The notes beneath the pieces were generated by a model that did no database searches, had not been told where the DNA came from, and worked only from the letters and a program-made list of their open reading frames with translations. A stretch of DNA of 64,000 bases, taken from contig CALKRW010000052.1 of NCBI GenBank assembly GCA_937989585.1, positions 62,001 to 126,000 on the forward strand, in the 5' to 3' direction. Positions 8,652-17,294 of this stretch are shown here, in pieces; position 1 is the first letter of the stretch; each line of letters opens with the position of its first letter. A program made the translations under genes and the position numbers. Source of the DNA: an uncultured Porphyromonadaceae bacterium. GTDB lineage: Bacteria; Bacteroidota; Bacteroidia; Bacteroidales; Muribaculaceae.

Positions 8652-8659
8652 CAAAAATA
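8652..8659 (-). promoter_or_regulatory. Promoter -7 element of the DUF1460 gene
   Basis: Minus strand TATTTTTG, 30 nt upstream of the ATG at 8621. The -33 is not clear. Confidence 0.5.
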
Positions 8660-8680
8660 GCAAAAAAACTTTAAAACGTA

Positions 8681-8720
8681 AAAGCAGGCAGAATCCTTTT
8701 GCCGGATTCATGCCTGCTTT
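8681..8720 (-). terminator. Terminator of the heme operon
   Basis: AAAGCAGGCA (8681-8690) pairs perfectly with TGCCTGCTTT (8711-8720), and inner GAATCC with GGATTC. On the minus strand it is followed by TTTACG. It lies 36 nt beyond the stop of the 8756-9628 gene. Confidence 0.75.
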
Positions 8721-8755
8721 TATATTCCGGGCGGAAGACCGTTGCTGCTGTATGT

Positions 8756-9628
8756 CTAGTTGCGCTTCAGGGCATAGTAGAGCGTATAGCCGCCGAGGCC
8801 AAGGAAGAGGAGAAGAATCACCGACATGGACATTATGTGCTCCGACGGCGCGAGCCATATCTCCTTGAAAAGGCCGATGTGCCCCATATCCTCGACCCAG
8901 GTCCAGAATACGAGGACCGTGGCTATGGCCATGCGTATGTTCGCGCCCCACGACGGTATCAGCATCTGTTTGCGGAAGATGAATACTGAGCCTATGAGAC
9001 AGCCGAAGGCGATGATTAGTGTCACCGGATGGTCGTCACCCAGGAAATTCCGGTCGTAGCAGAACATCAGAAGTACGTAGGTGGCCCACATCATGACGTT
9101 TAGTTCCATGAAGGTGACAATAGAGGTGTGACGTGTCATGGGACGGGCCACTATGATGTCGCGTTTTCGGCCCATGAGACGTTTCTGGCACCAGTTGAAG
9201 AAATTGCATCCCGAGCGGATGCTGAAAAGATATATCAGCACGAACATCATCAGCATTCCGAACGTGGCGGGAAGTATCATGTACTCGGGCTGGGTCACAT
9301 TGCCGCCGACAGGGTCGACGAAAGGCTGCATGCCGTTACGGTCGGCGTAATACTGGAAGAGAAACTCCACCCATCCGGTCCAGAACAGCAGTCCGCCGAA
9401 CAGTCCGCAGAGTGTCTGCTTCAGGTCGCCGCTGACAAATACACCAAAGATTGTTATCAGCAGTCCGGCCAGACCCAGAAGAAATGCGCAGACGTGCAGT
9501 GGCCCTGGAGCCATGTTATGCTCCATGAGTATCATCGCGGCATGTCCAAGGGGCATCGTCAACAGTACAAGCATGAAGGATGCGAGTGCCTTGAGTGGAT
9601 ATTTCTTACGTATGGTTTTTTCGTTCAT
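8756..9628 (-). CDS. Eight-TM membrane protein of the heme operon, function unknown
   Basis: 290 aa from ATG 9628 (MNEKTIRKK); an in-frame ATG at 9658 would add ten residues but gives a less typical N terminus. About eight hydrophobic segments are visible, e.g. LASFMLVLLTMPLGHAAMIL, LHVCAFLLGLAGLLITIFG, MILPATFGMLMMFVLIYLF, ending LLLFLGLGGYTLYYALKRN. Several histidines sit in or near helices (GHAAM, MEHNM, LHVC, MGHIG), which could suit heme or metal contact, but this is only suggestive. It is the last gene of the HmuY/HmuR-type operon, about 115 nt after the receptor. I do not recognise a named family. Confidence 0.75.
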   Translation of the reverse strand: MNEKTIRKKYPLKALASFMLVLLTMPLGHAAMILMEHNMAPGPLHVCAFLLGLAGLLITIFGVFVSGDLKQTLCGLFGGLLFWTGWVEFLFQYYADRNGMQPFVDPVGGNVTQPEYMILPATFGMLMMFVLIYLFSIRSGCNFFNWCQKRLMGRKRDIIVARPMTRHTSIVTFMELNVMMWATYVLLMFCYDRNFLGDDHPVTLIIAFGCLIGSVFIFRKQMLIPSWGANIRMAIATVLVFWTWVEDMGHIGLFKEIWLAPSEHIMSMSVILLLFLGLGGYTLYYALKRN

Positions 9629-9743
9629 GATGGTTTGATTTATGTTTCGGTTTGGCAATGTCCGGGGCCGCCCGTGGATTTACGCATCAAAAAGATGCTG
9701 CCTCGGGCGTTCGCGGGAAAGAATAATAGAAATATAATGGTGC

Positions 9744-11720
9744 TTAGTGGAAATCCAATGACACTCCGGCCATAAGGTTGCAGCCGTCTGTCAGGGGGCA
9801 GTTGAGATAGTAGTACTTCGGCTTGTAGTTGAACAGGTTGTCGAGGGCGAGGGAAACCTTGACGTTCTTGCCTATCATCGAGGTGACGCTGAGTTTCCAC
9901 ATCGTGTAGGCGGGATAGTTGACCTCGACGGTGCCTTTCGAGATGTCGTAGTAGTCGCGGTATTCGACGTTCTTCACGCCCGAAAGGAAGCGGCCGCTGA
10001 GCGATGCGACTAGCGAGTATTGCCGGGAGAAGCGGTGTTCCCAGTCGGCACGTGCCGTCAGCGAATGCGCGCGCGCCGGGATGTACTGGTTGTTCGCCGT
10101 GTTGCCGTCCCGGTCCCTGGCGACACTCTCATGGGTGTAGGCATAGGTGAGTTTCGCCGATATGCCGCAGTCCCATCGGGCCTGGACGGCGGCCTCGCCG
10201 CCGAACACCGAGTAGTGGGCTAGGTTCACGTAGTCGAGGTATAGTTGTGTGGCGTCGTCCGGACGGTAATAGGGGACGCCGGTCGAGATGCGGTCGTGTA
10301 TGTCGTTGTAGTATGCCGAGACCGTGTAGTTGAAATTCTTTCTGGTGTAGTCGGCTGATACGGTGACGTTGTGGCTGCTCTCGGACTTCAGCCGTGGATT
10401 GCCGTTGACAATCCATATTCCGGCCATGTCGAACTGGTAGTATTTCTCCTTAAGTGTCGGGGCGCGGAAGCCCATGCCGTAGCCGACGCGCAGGTGGAGG
10501 TTGCGGACGGGAGTATAGCGCGCGGACAGTTTCGGAGTCACACGCGACTCCTTTCCGTCCGAGAAGTAGTCGTAGCGCAGGGCGCCCACGACCTCGAGTT
10601 TCGATGACACTATCCAGTCATACTGGGCGAAGGCATCGGCCGAAACCTGATGGCGGTTGCGTTCAGCCAGTTTGGTGTTCAGCATGTAGTCGCGCATGAA
10701 GTCTGCACCCGCGGTCAGTGTGTTGCCGTTGTCGAAGATATGGCTGTAAAGTCCGCGGACAGAGTTCTGCACGTTGCTGTAACTGCGTATGTCGAGATCG
10801 CTCAGGCGGTAGAAGTCCGACTTGTCGTACTGGTCGAAGGAGTAACTCAGTTCCAGTTTGTCGGCATCGCTGATGTTCCAGTCGCCGCGCAGACCGGCCG
10901 AGTAGTCGCGGTAGCGTTCGGGAGAGTCGGCTGATCGTGCCAGTTGTCGGAAGAAGTATCCCGCGCGTCCGGAAATCCTGAGATTTTCCGAGGGGGTCCA
11001 TGTCAGGCGGTCGCCGACGTTCCACACGCGGCTGCCGTAGATAGTCGAGACTATGCGGGTGACGGGATTGGGAGCCGAGTGGACATCGTAGTTGTCCACC
11101 GAGTGGTAACTGGCGCTCAGTACGTTTCGGAGGTATTTTCCTCTCAGTGTGAGCCCGAGATTGTATCGCTGGTCGTTGTGACGGCCGATGCGGGCGTCGG
11201 CGGTGACGCGCCAGGGTGACGTTGCTTTCTTTGTTATGATGTTTATGACGCCTCCGCCGGCGTTGCTGCCGTACAGCGCCGATGAGGCTCCCTTGACAAT
11301 CTCGATGTGGTCGACATTCGACATGTCGAGACGCGTGAAGTCGACATCGTCCATGGTCTCGCCGGCCAGGCGCTCGCCGTCGACGAGGAAAAGCACGCTC
11401 TGGCCCCCCTGGCCGTTGAAGTTCAGGTGTGTCTGCTGGTTCATGGCGTAGGAGAACTCGACACCCGGCATTTCCTGCTGCAGCAGGTCCTGGATATTGG
11501 TGGCGTCGGACAGTGCTATTTCCTTGGCGGTGATGAGCCTTGTCTGAACCGGGGTGTCCTTCAGCAGTTTGGGTATGCGCAGACCTGTGATGACAACAGC
11601 GTTGAGGTCGACGGGCTGCTGGACCGCGGTGTCTGCGGCATTGACTGTGGTATTATCTGCAAGCGCCGGCACGAGAGAGGCCATGGCGGCCATACAGACG
11701 TATAAACGTTTCGGATTCAT
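9744..11720 (-). CDS. TonB-dependent heme receptor, HmuR-like
   Basis: 658 aa from ATG 11720 (MNPKRLYVCMAAMASLVPALA signal peptide); the longer in-frame ORF upstream lies inside hmuY and is not used. Plug domain features: TPVQTRLITAKEI, LLQQEMPGVEFSY, FLVDGERLAG, IEIVKGASSALYGSNAGGGV. The beta-barrel carries GFRAPTLKEKYY and NGNPRLKSESS, the FRAP/NPxL pair typical of heme receptors, and ends in an aromatic (VSLDFH). It imports heme across the outer membrane with TonB energy. The start overlaps the hmuY stop by ATGA, implying translational coupling. P. gingivalis HmuR is the closest known model. Confidence 0.9.
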   Translation of the reverse strand: MNPKRLYVCMAAMASLVPALADNTTVNAADTAVQQPVDLNAVVITGLRIPKLLKDTPVQTRLITAKEIALSDATNIQDLLQQEMPGVEFSYAMNQQTHLNFNGQGGQSVLFLVDGERLAGETMDDVDFTRLDMSNVDHIEIVKGASSALYGSNAGGGVINIITKKATSPWRVTADARIGRHNDQRYNLGLTLRGKYLRNVLSASYHSVDNYDVHSAPNPVTRIVSTIYGSRVWNVGDRLTWTPSENLRISGRAGYFFRQLARSADSPERYRDYSAGLRGDWNISDADKLELSYSFDQYDKSDFYRLSDLDIRSYSNVQNSVRGLYSHIFDNGNTLTAGADFMRDYMLNTKLAERNRHQVSADAFAQYDWIVSSKLEVVGALRYDYFSDGKESRVTPKLSARYTPVRNLHLRVGYGMGFRAPTLKEKYYQFDMAGIWIVNGNPRLKSESSHNVTVSADYTRKNFNYTVSAYYNDIHDRISTGVPYYRPDDATQLYLDYVNLAHYSVFGGEAAVQARWDCGISAKLTYAYTHESVARDRDGNTANNQYIPARAHSLTARADWEHRFSRQYSLVASLSGRFLSGVKNVEYRDYYDISKGTVEVNYPAYTMWKLSVTSMIGKNVKVSLALDNLFNYKPKYYYLNCPLTDGCNLMAGVSLDFH

Positions 11721-12517
11721 AAGGGATAACGATAGTTTATTGTCAGGCAGCATCTCGTACCGGTGGAACTTAGATAGTTCTGCAACTGGATTGCCGCCAT
11801 CGAGCCGTCGGAGAGCCGGAGAATGAAAACCTTGCTGTTGTGGAAGAATGCCGGCGGCATCGGTGGAATGTCCATGGTGAGCCACGATGACAGCACGTCG
11901 TTTACGGCAATGCCCTGGTTGCCGATGATGCCGAGCAGCATGCGGTCCTGAACTGTCCAGACGTCGCTCTGGTTCCATGTGTCAGGCTTGAAATCCAGGC
12001 CGGCATAGAAACTGCGGTCCTCTGGGAGTTCCTCGAACGAGTTGAATGCTGTGGCGGCGACGGCTCCTCCGTTGGTGCGGACATTGTTGCGGTGTACGGC
12101 CAGAGTCCATTCTTCAGGCTCGCTCTGTCCTTCGGTGGGGTAGAACGAGCGGAACTCGTAATGATCCACTCCCGCGCCGTAGACATCGTACCAGTAGGTG
12201 TAGATGCCTGGCAGTTCTTCCGAGGGGTCCGTCTCAACGGTCTGGCCGGTGGCTTTCAGCGGAATGTCGCGTGTATCCCACAGCGACGAGGTGTTGAACG
12301 AAGGATTGGCGCTCACGGAGTCGGCGAGGACATGCAGGTCGATGTAGTGCCACTTCGTCCAGTCAGACGCGTCGATGTACAGCTGTCCGGCCACGGTCTC
12401 CGGTTCGTCGGCGGGAGGATTGTCGTAGACTCCGTCGAACAGCCCGTTGCATCCCGGCAGCGAGATTATCGCAACCGGGAATACTATTAACGCTATTATG
12501 AGTTTTCTGAGATTCAT
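11717..12517 (-). CDS. HmuY-like heme-binding lipoprotein
   Basis: 266 aa. Lipoprotein signal with lipobox (AIISLPGC, Cys22). The C-terminal region KVFILRLSDGSMAAIQLQNY followed by TINYRYPL matches the closing strands of the HmuY family, whose P. gingivalis member binds heme at the cell surface and hands it to HmuR. Placement directly before an HmuR-like receptor with a 4-nt overlap supports this. The stretch between about residues 45 and 170 is rich in Trp, Tyr and His. Confidence 0.82.
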   Translation of the reverse strand: MNLRKLIIALIVFPVAIISLPGCNGLFDGVYDNPPADEPETVAGQLYIDASDWTKWHYIDLHVLADSVSANPSFNTSSLWDTRDIPLKATGQTVETDPSEELPGIYTYWYDVYGAGVDHYEFRSFYPTEGQSEPEEWTLAVHRNNVRTNGGAVAATAFNSFEELPEDRSFYAGLDFKPDTWNQSDVWTVQDRMLLGIIGNQGIAVNDVLSSWLTMDIPPMPPAFFHNSKVFILRLSDGSMAAIQLQNYLSSTGTRCCLTINYRYPL

Positions 12518-12526
12518 CAGGCCTGT

Positions 12527-13090
12527 TTACTTGGTGCCTGCGAAGGTGGCGACCAGCGGGAAGGGCATTGCGCCGAGTTTGAAGGGGTTCTGGATGCTGA
12601 CGCTGTTGCCGTCGAACTTCAGGGTTATGGTGCTTCCGGCGCCCAGCACGTAGTCGTTGTTCATCGAGGTGTTGCCTCCGCTGACAGCCGTGAAGTGCTG
12701 CTTGATTCCGTCTGCGCTGTAGTCGCGGAAGTATGCTCCCTTGGCCTCGTCGTATGCGATGTCGGGGATGGTGACGGTGCCGAGCGTGAGGTCGCCCATG
12801 ACGGTGCCGGTCAGCACGTATTCGGGATAGGTGAAGTTGATGGTGCCGTCGGGGTTCTCGCTTACGGTGCCCGTTATGGTAGTCTTGTAGGTGAACTGGC
12901 CCCCTACGACCACACTTATCTCACCGGTGTATTCGCCGGCGATGGTGCTTTTCTGCTCGAAACGCATTTCCTTGATGTCGGCCACGTTGATGGTCTGTGT
13001 GTTGCCGTTGTTGAATTCGATGGTGACGACGTCCTGTGCGCCGGCACTCAGCGCTGCGGTCAGTGCCAGGGCTGCTATGATTGCTTTCAT
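12527..13090 (-). CDS. Secreted calycin-like beta-barrel protein of the heme operon
   Basis: 187 aa from ATG 13090 (MKAIIAALALTAALSAGAQ, clear signal peptide; the ORF continues upstream but that part is a shadow of the preceding gene). The rest is beta-rich with alternating T/V/I/G, e.g. GEYTGEISVVVGG and GTVSENPDGTINFTYPEY, resembling the putative calycin-like domain often encoded beside HmuY in Bacteroidales. It starts 9 nt before hmuY on the operon. A heme- or small-ligand-binding role is plausible by family fold and context, not shown. Confidence 0.7.
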   Translation of the reverse strand: MKAIIAALALTAALSAGAQDVVTIEFNNGNTQTINVADIKEMRFEQKSTIAGEYTGEISVVVGGQFTYKTTITGTVSENPDGTINFTYPEYVLTGTVMGDLTLGTVTIPDIAYDEAKGAYFRDYSADGIKQHFTAVSGGNTSMNNDYVLGAGSTITLKFDGNSVSIQNPFKLGAMPFPLVATFAGTK

Positions 13091-13151
13091 TGTTTTTCTG
13101 TGTATGACTGGATTGGAATTAATGGAAAATTTGGGGAGAGTGGATATGATA

Positions 13152-13583
13152 TCAGTGTACGACCTTGATGGCCTGCTTGCCTGCGAGCACCACATATACG
13201 CCCTTGGCGAGGCTTTCGAGCGACACGCTGTCGCGGCCTTCGAGCAACTGGGCGCCGCTGAGGTTGAACACACGGATGTCGTGACCCTCGCACTCGAAGG
13301 TTTCTCCGTCGTACCTGTAGACGACATCGCTATCGCTTATGACATCATCGACGGCGGCGATCTCGCTGAAGGTGAAGGTGGCGACATCGGCCAGCGCATA
13401 GGTCGTGCTTGCGCTGGCTGCGGTTATCAGCATGTCGCTGCCGCTGAATGTTACTTTCGGCTTGTCGCTGAGGGCGTATGTCGCCTTGGTGCCGTCCTTG
13501 AGATTGACCGACAGCGCCGTGGGGACTGCGAACATACCACCGCATATGCACAGGGCCGCAAGTGATAGAGTAAATTTTTTCAT
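13152..13583 (-). CDS. Small secreted protein, first gene of heme operon, with sorting-tail-like C terminus
   Basis: 143 aa from ATG 13583 (MKKFTLSLAALCICGGMFA signal peptide); upstream in-frame codons overlap the promoter, so the shorter start is chosen. A middle part (TYALSDKPKVTFSGSDMLIT, then TYALADVATFTFSE) is a beta-type repeat common in small Bacteroidales exported proteins. The last 45 residues (IRVFNLSGAQLLEG, then LAKGVYVVLAGKQAIKVV) resemble the type IX secretion C-terminal domain pattern. Role in heme uptake is inferred only from the operon position. Confidence 0.7.
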   Translation of the reverse strand: MKKFTLSLAALCICGGMFAVPTALSVNLKDGTKATYALSDKPKVTFSGSDMLITAASASTTYALADVATFTFSEIAAVDDVISDSDVVYRYDGETFECEGHDIRVFNLSGAQLLEGRDSVSLESLAKGVYVVLAGKQAIKVVH

Positions 13584-13619
13584 TGTAAATGTATTTTTAT
13601 TAGTCTTGTTTTTCTGTTG

Positions 13620-13650
13620 CAAAATTACCTAGTTTTGCCCGCAGCCACAA
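13620..13650 (-). promoter_or_regulatory. Promoter of the heme operon
   Basis: Minus strand TTG (13648-13650), 20-nt spacer, TAATTTTG (13620-13627), 36 nt upstream of the first ATG. No clear Fur box was recognised. Confidence 0.7.
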
Positions 13651-13739
13651 TACTTTGAAAAAGGTAATTGACACTTGGGGATGTTAAAAGTCATTACTCA
13701 GAAAGTATTATCGGTGAAAAACAAGTTTAAAGCACCAAA

Positions 13740-13760
13740 GGGCGCCATGAAAAGGCGCCC
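13740..13760 (-). terminator. Terminator of the efflux operon
   Basis: GGGCGCC-ATGAAAA-GGCGCCC; on the minus strand followed by TTTGGTGCTTT. Lies 26 nt after the stop of the PII-like gene. Confidence 0.65.
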
Positions 13761-13786
13761 TCGGTGGGTATGGTGCTGTATTTGTG

Positions 13787-14080
13787 TCAGATGGATGCTT
13801 CGATGTTCCATTGGAAAGCGCGGAGGCCGAGGCGCGGACGCTCCTCGTCGAGTTGGCGCATGCGCTCGAGGACTGCCTGGGCGCGGTTGTCTTCGACTAT
13901 GGTTATTATGGCCTGGGCCAGCGACGGCCAGGCGTGCGACCCGTAGTGCGGCTCGCCGTTGCGGCTCCCCCGGCCTGTGGCGAGGGGCCATTCGGAGAAT
14001 CCGCGGCAGTTCAGGCGCTGGAGGGCGTCGACGATGGTCTCGTAGTGGGCCTGGTCGAAAGTTATCAGTATTGCTTTCAT
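13787..14080 (-). CDS. PII-like transporter-associated protein (PG0541 type)
   Basis: 97 aa, ferredoxin-like fold expected. It resembles the small PII-related proteins found next to RND pumps in Bacteroidales (KAILITFDQAHYETIVDAL, then QAIITIVEDNRAQAVLERM). It follows the pump gene by 34 nt and ends the operon. Such proteins are thought to regulate or sense for the adjacent transporter; no ligand is known. The segment RGFSEWPLATGRGSRNGEPH looks like the flexible T-loop. Confidence 0.8.
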   Translation of the reverse strand: MKAILITFDQAHYETIVDALQRLNCRGFSEWPLATGRGSRNGEPHYGSHAWPSLAQAIITIVEDNRAQAVLERMRQLDEERPRLGLRAFQWNIEASI

Positions 14081-14114
14081 GTTCGGTCGGTTGTTTTTAA
14101 GATGCTGCGGAGAG

Positions 14115-17100
14115 TCAGGCTTTCTGCTTCTCCATCATTTTTGCTTCTTTGTCGAGGCGCTTGTAGAGTTTGCGGCGCTGGCGCTTGAGGCCTTTGCGGG
14201 CGAACACGCAGTAGAGCACGGGGACGAAGAGCAGTGTCAGTATTGTCGAGAAGGTGAGGCCGCCGATGACCGAAACACCCATCGGGCGCCACATCTCGGC
14301 ACCCTGTCCGGTACCTACGGCCATGGGCACCATACCCAGGATGGTGGTCAGCGTGGTCATTACCACGGGACGCAGACGCGAGCGGCCGGCGTCAATCACG
14401 GCGCGGCGTATCGACAGGCCGCGCTCGCGGTTGAGGGTGATGTAGTCGATGAGCACGATACCGTTCTTAACCACGATGCCGATAAGCATGATGGCGCCGA
14501 TCATCGACATCACGTTCAGCGTATGGCCTGTCAGCCACAGTATCATGAAGACGCCCGAGAAGGCGAACATCAGCGATGTCATGATGATGCCCGGGTAGGT
14601 GTAGCTCTCGAACTGGGCCGCCATCACGATGTACACGAGGATGATGATGAGGACTGCCAGGGTCAGCAGGTCGCCGAAGGATTCCTGCTGGTCCTCGAAC
14701 GTGCCGGCTATGCTTACCGAGACGCCCTGGGGCAGGTCCATCCTGTCGATTTCGGCCTCGGTTGCGGTGACGACGTCACTCATGGGCACGCCCTGGACCA
14801 CGGTCGACACGGTGATGATGCGCTCGCGGTCCTTGCGTTCGATCGTAGGCGGCGAGAATCGCTCGACAACGGTGCCGACGTCGCGTAGGCGCACGCTCTG
14901 TCCGGTCGGGCTGTAGATTAGGATGTTCTCGATGTCGGCTATGGTCTGGCGGTAGTTCGGGTCGTACATCACCTTGATGTCATACTCCTCGCCGTCCTCG
15001 CGGAAGCGCGAGGCGAGGGCGCCGTTGATGCGGTTGCGCACATAGGTGGCGGCGGTCTGAAGGTTGAGTCCGTAGATGGCGAGTTTCTCGCGGTCGAAGT
15101 CAATCTGGTATTCGGGTTGGTAGTCCGAGCGCGATATCATGACGTCTGCGGTGCCGTGTATGCCTTCGAGAACGGTCTTCAGACGCTGGGCGACCGAGTC
15201 GGTCTCGGTGAAGTCGTAGCCGTAGATTTCGAAATCGATGGTGGCCTGGCCGCCCATCGAGCCGCCTCGGCGTCCGCCCACGTTTACCTGGGCCTTCTTG
15301 TACTCGGGATACTGCAGGAGGTCCTTACGCATCAGCGCGGCGATTTCGGTCACCGAACGCTCGCGGTCACCGGGGTCGACGAGTTTGATGTTCATCGACA
15401 CGATGTGCGGGCCGTTGTCGCTCAGCGAGGCGAAGGTGTTGTCCGACGATGCCTGGCCGGTGGTGTAGTTGATGGTCTGCATCTCGGGATATTTCTCCTG
15501 CCACTCTTTCACGAGCCGGTCGGTGACTTCGCGGGCTACCTCCACGCGTGTTCCGATGGGAAGTTCGAGGCTGACTCCGAGACGTCCGTCATCGGCTGTG
15601 GGGAAGAACTCGGTGCCGACGTCCTTCATCAGGAAGATTGAGCCGACGAATGTGGCGAGACAGAGGATGATGGTGATTATCTTGTGTCCCACGACCCAGC
15701 GGAGAAGTCCGGCATAGCCGTTGTCAAATGCGTCGAGGCCTTTCTCGATGGGCTTGAAGAACAGGTTGTACAGTTTGGAGTGGTGGGTCTGGCGGCGAAG
15801 CAGTTGCGAGCAGAGCATAGGGGTGAGGCTCAGGGCGCAGGTGGTGGAGATGATCATCATGATGGTCACCATCCAGCCCAGCTGGCGGAAGAGGACGCCG
15901 GTCATGCCAGTGACGAGGGTCAGCGGGAAGAACACCGCGATAAGGGTCAGCGTGGAGGCGATTACCGAGATTGCCACCTCGTTGGTACCGTGCACGGCCG
16001 CCTGTTTCGGGTCGGACCCTCGCTCGATGTGCGTCGTCACGTTCTCCAGCACCACAATAGCGTCATCCACAACCATACCGATCGATATGGACAGCGCGGA
16101 CAGCGACACGATGTTCAGCGAGTCGCCCGAGATGGCCAGATAGATGAACGATGCGATCAGCGAGATAGGTATTGTGATACAGATGATGAGCGTCGCGCGC
16201 CAGCGGCCGAGGAACACGAACACCACGATTACCACGAAGAGCAGCGCGTAGAGCACGGTCTCGACCAGCGAGTCGATGGTGTTGCGGATGTTGTCGGAGG
16301 TGTCGACGATCATGCCCAGTTTCACGTCTGACGGCAGGCGCTTCTGCAGGTCGGGAAGCATCTCGAGCACCTTGTCGGAGATTTCCACCGAGTTGGCGCC
16401 TGACTGCTTCTGCACGACTATCATCGCTCCCTTGCGGCCGTTGTTGTATGTCTCCTGGGCGCGTTCCTCCACCGAGTCGTCTATCGTGGCGACGTCCGAC
16501 AGGTATATGTTGCGTCCGTCACGCGAGCCGACCACGATGTTCTTCATCTGGTCCGACGAGGTGAACTCGCCCTGCACGCGCAGCGAGTAGGTGTCGTTGC
16601 CGATGTCGAACGAGCCGCCGGGTATGTTGCGGTTCTCGGCGGCGACAACGGCCTGGATGTTCTCGATTGTCAGGTTGTATGCCTCGAGGCGCGCGGGGTC
16701 GACATATATGTGGATTTCGCGCTTTGGTGCGCCGGATATCGACACGGAGCCTACGCCCGGCACGCGGGCGAGGGGATTGGTGACCGACTCCTCGAGAATC
16801 TTGTATAGGCCGGGCATCGACTCTTCGGCCTGGACCGAGAGCAGCATGATGGGAATCATGTCGGTCGAGAACTTGAAGATGATGGGGTTCTCGGCATCGT
16901 CGGGCATTGACGATGCCACCATGTCGAGTTTGTCGCGCACGTCGTTGGTTATGACGTCAATGTCGTTGCCGTACTCGAACTCGAGGGTGATTACCGAGAT
17001 GTTCTCGCGCGAGCGCGATGTGATGTGCTTCAGGTTCTCGACGGAGTTGAGGACGTTCTCCAGCGGTCGGGTCACGTTCTGCTCTATATCTTGGGCCGAG

Positions 17101-17261
17101 GCGCCCTGGTATGTTGTCATCACCATGATGGTGTTTGTCTCGATGTCGGGATACAGGTCGATGGGGAGTTTGCTCAGCGAGAAGAGGCCCATGATCAGCA
17201 CCGCCACGAAACAGAGGGTGGTCATAATCGGTCGTTTGACCGCACTGGCGTATAGACTCAT
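14115..17261 (-). CDS. RND efflux pump inner-membrane permease (AcrB/HAE-1 type)
   Basis: 1048 aa, the normal length for the family. N terminus SAVKRPIMTTLCFVAVLIMG is TM1; the TM4 proton-relay motif GMVVDDAIVVLENV lies near residue 400; porter-domain blocks VPGVGSVSISGAPKREI and the C-terminal GIVVKNGIVLIDYI are conserved. Drives proton-coupled export of toxic compounds from the periplasm through the adaptor and TolC partner encoded upstream (33-nt gap to the adaptor). Substrates cannot be read from sequence. The C terminus ends in a Lys/Arg-rich cytoplasmic tail. Confidence 0.95.
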   Translation of the reverse strand: MSLYASAVKRPIMTTLCFVAVLIMGLFSLSKLPIDLYPDIETNTIMVMTTYQGASAQDIEQNVTRPLENVLNSVENLKHITSRSRENISVITLEFEYGNDIDVITNDVRDKLDMVASSMPDDAENPIIFKFSTDMIPIMLLSVQAEESMPGLYKILEESVTNPLARVPGVGSVSISGAPKREIHIYVDPARLEAYNLTIENIQAVVAAENRNIPGGSFDIGNDTYSLRVQGEFTSSDQMKNIVVGSRDGRNIYLSDVATIDDSVEERAQETYNNGRKGAMIVVQKQSGANSVEISDKVLEMLPDLQKRLPSDVKLGMIVDTSDNIRNTIDSLVETVLYALLFVVIVVFVFLGRWRATLIICITIPISLIASFIYLAISGDSLNIVSLSALSISIGMVVDDAIVVLENVTTHIERGSDPKQAAVHGTNEVAISVIASTLTLIAVFFPLTLVTGMTGVLFRQLGWMVTIMMIISTTCALSLTPMLCSQLLRRQTHHSKLYNLFFKPIEKGLDAFDNGYAGLLRWVVGHKIITIILCLATFVGSIFLMKDVGTEFFPTADDGRLGVSLELPIGTRVEVAREVTDRLVKEWQEKYPEMQTINYTTGQASSDNTFASLSDNGPHIVSMNIKLVDPGDRERSVTEIAALMRKDLLQYPEYKKAQVNVGGRRGGSMGGQATIDFEIYGYDFTETDSVAQRLKTVLEGIHGTADVMISRSDYQPEYQIDFDREKLAIYGLNLQTAATYVRNRINGALASRFREDGEEYDIKVMYDPNYRQTIADIENILIYSPTGQSVRLRDVGTVVERFSPPTIERKDRERIITVSTVVQGVPMSDVVTATEAEIDRMDLPQGVSVSIAGTFEDQQESFGDLLTLAVLIIILVYIVMAAQFESYTYPGIIMTSLMFAFSGVFMILWLTGHTLNVMSMIGAIMLIGIVVKNGIVLIDYITLNRERGLSIRRAVIDAGRSRLRPVVMTTLTTILGMVPMAVGTGQGAEMWRPMGVSVIGGLTFSTILTLLFVPVLYCVFARKGLKRQRRKLYKRLDKEAKMMEKQKA

Positions 17262-17294
17262 ATATTTGAGTTGAGGGAGGTTGGAGACTGAGGT

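Noticed and set aside
11721..11978. N-terminal extension of the HmuR-like receptor
   Set aside because: Arg/His-rich shadow inside hmuY; the signal peptide starts at ATG 11720 with an ATGA overlap.
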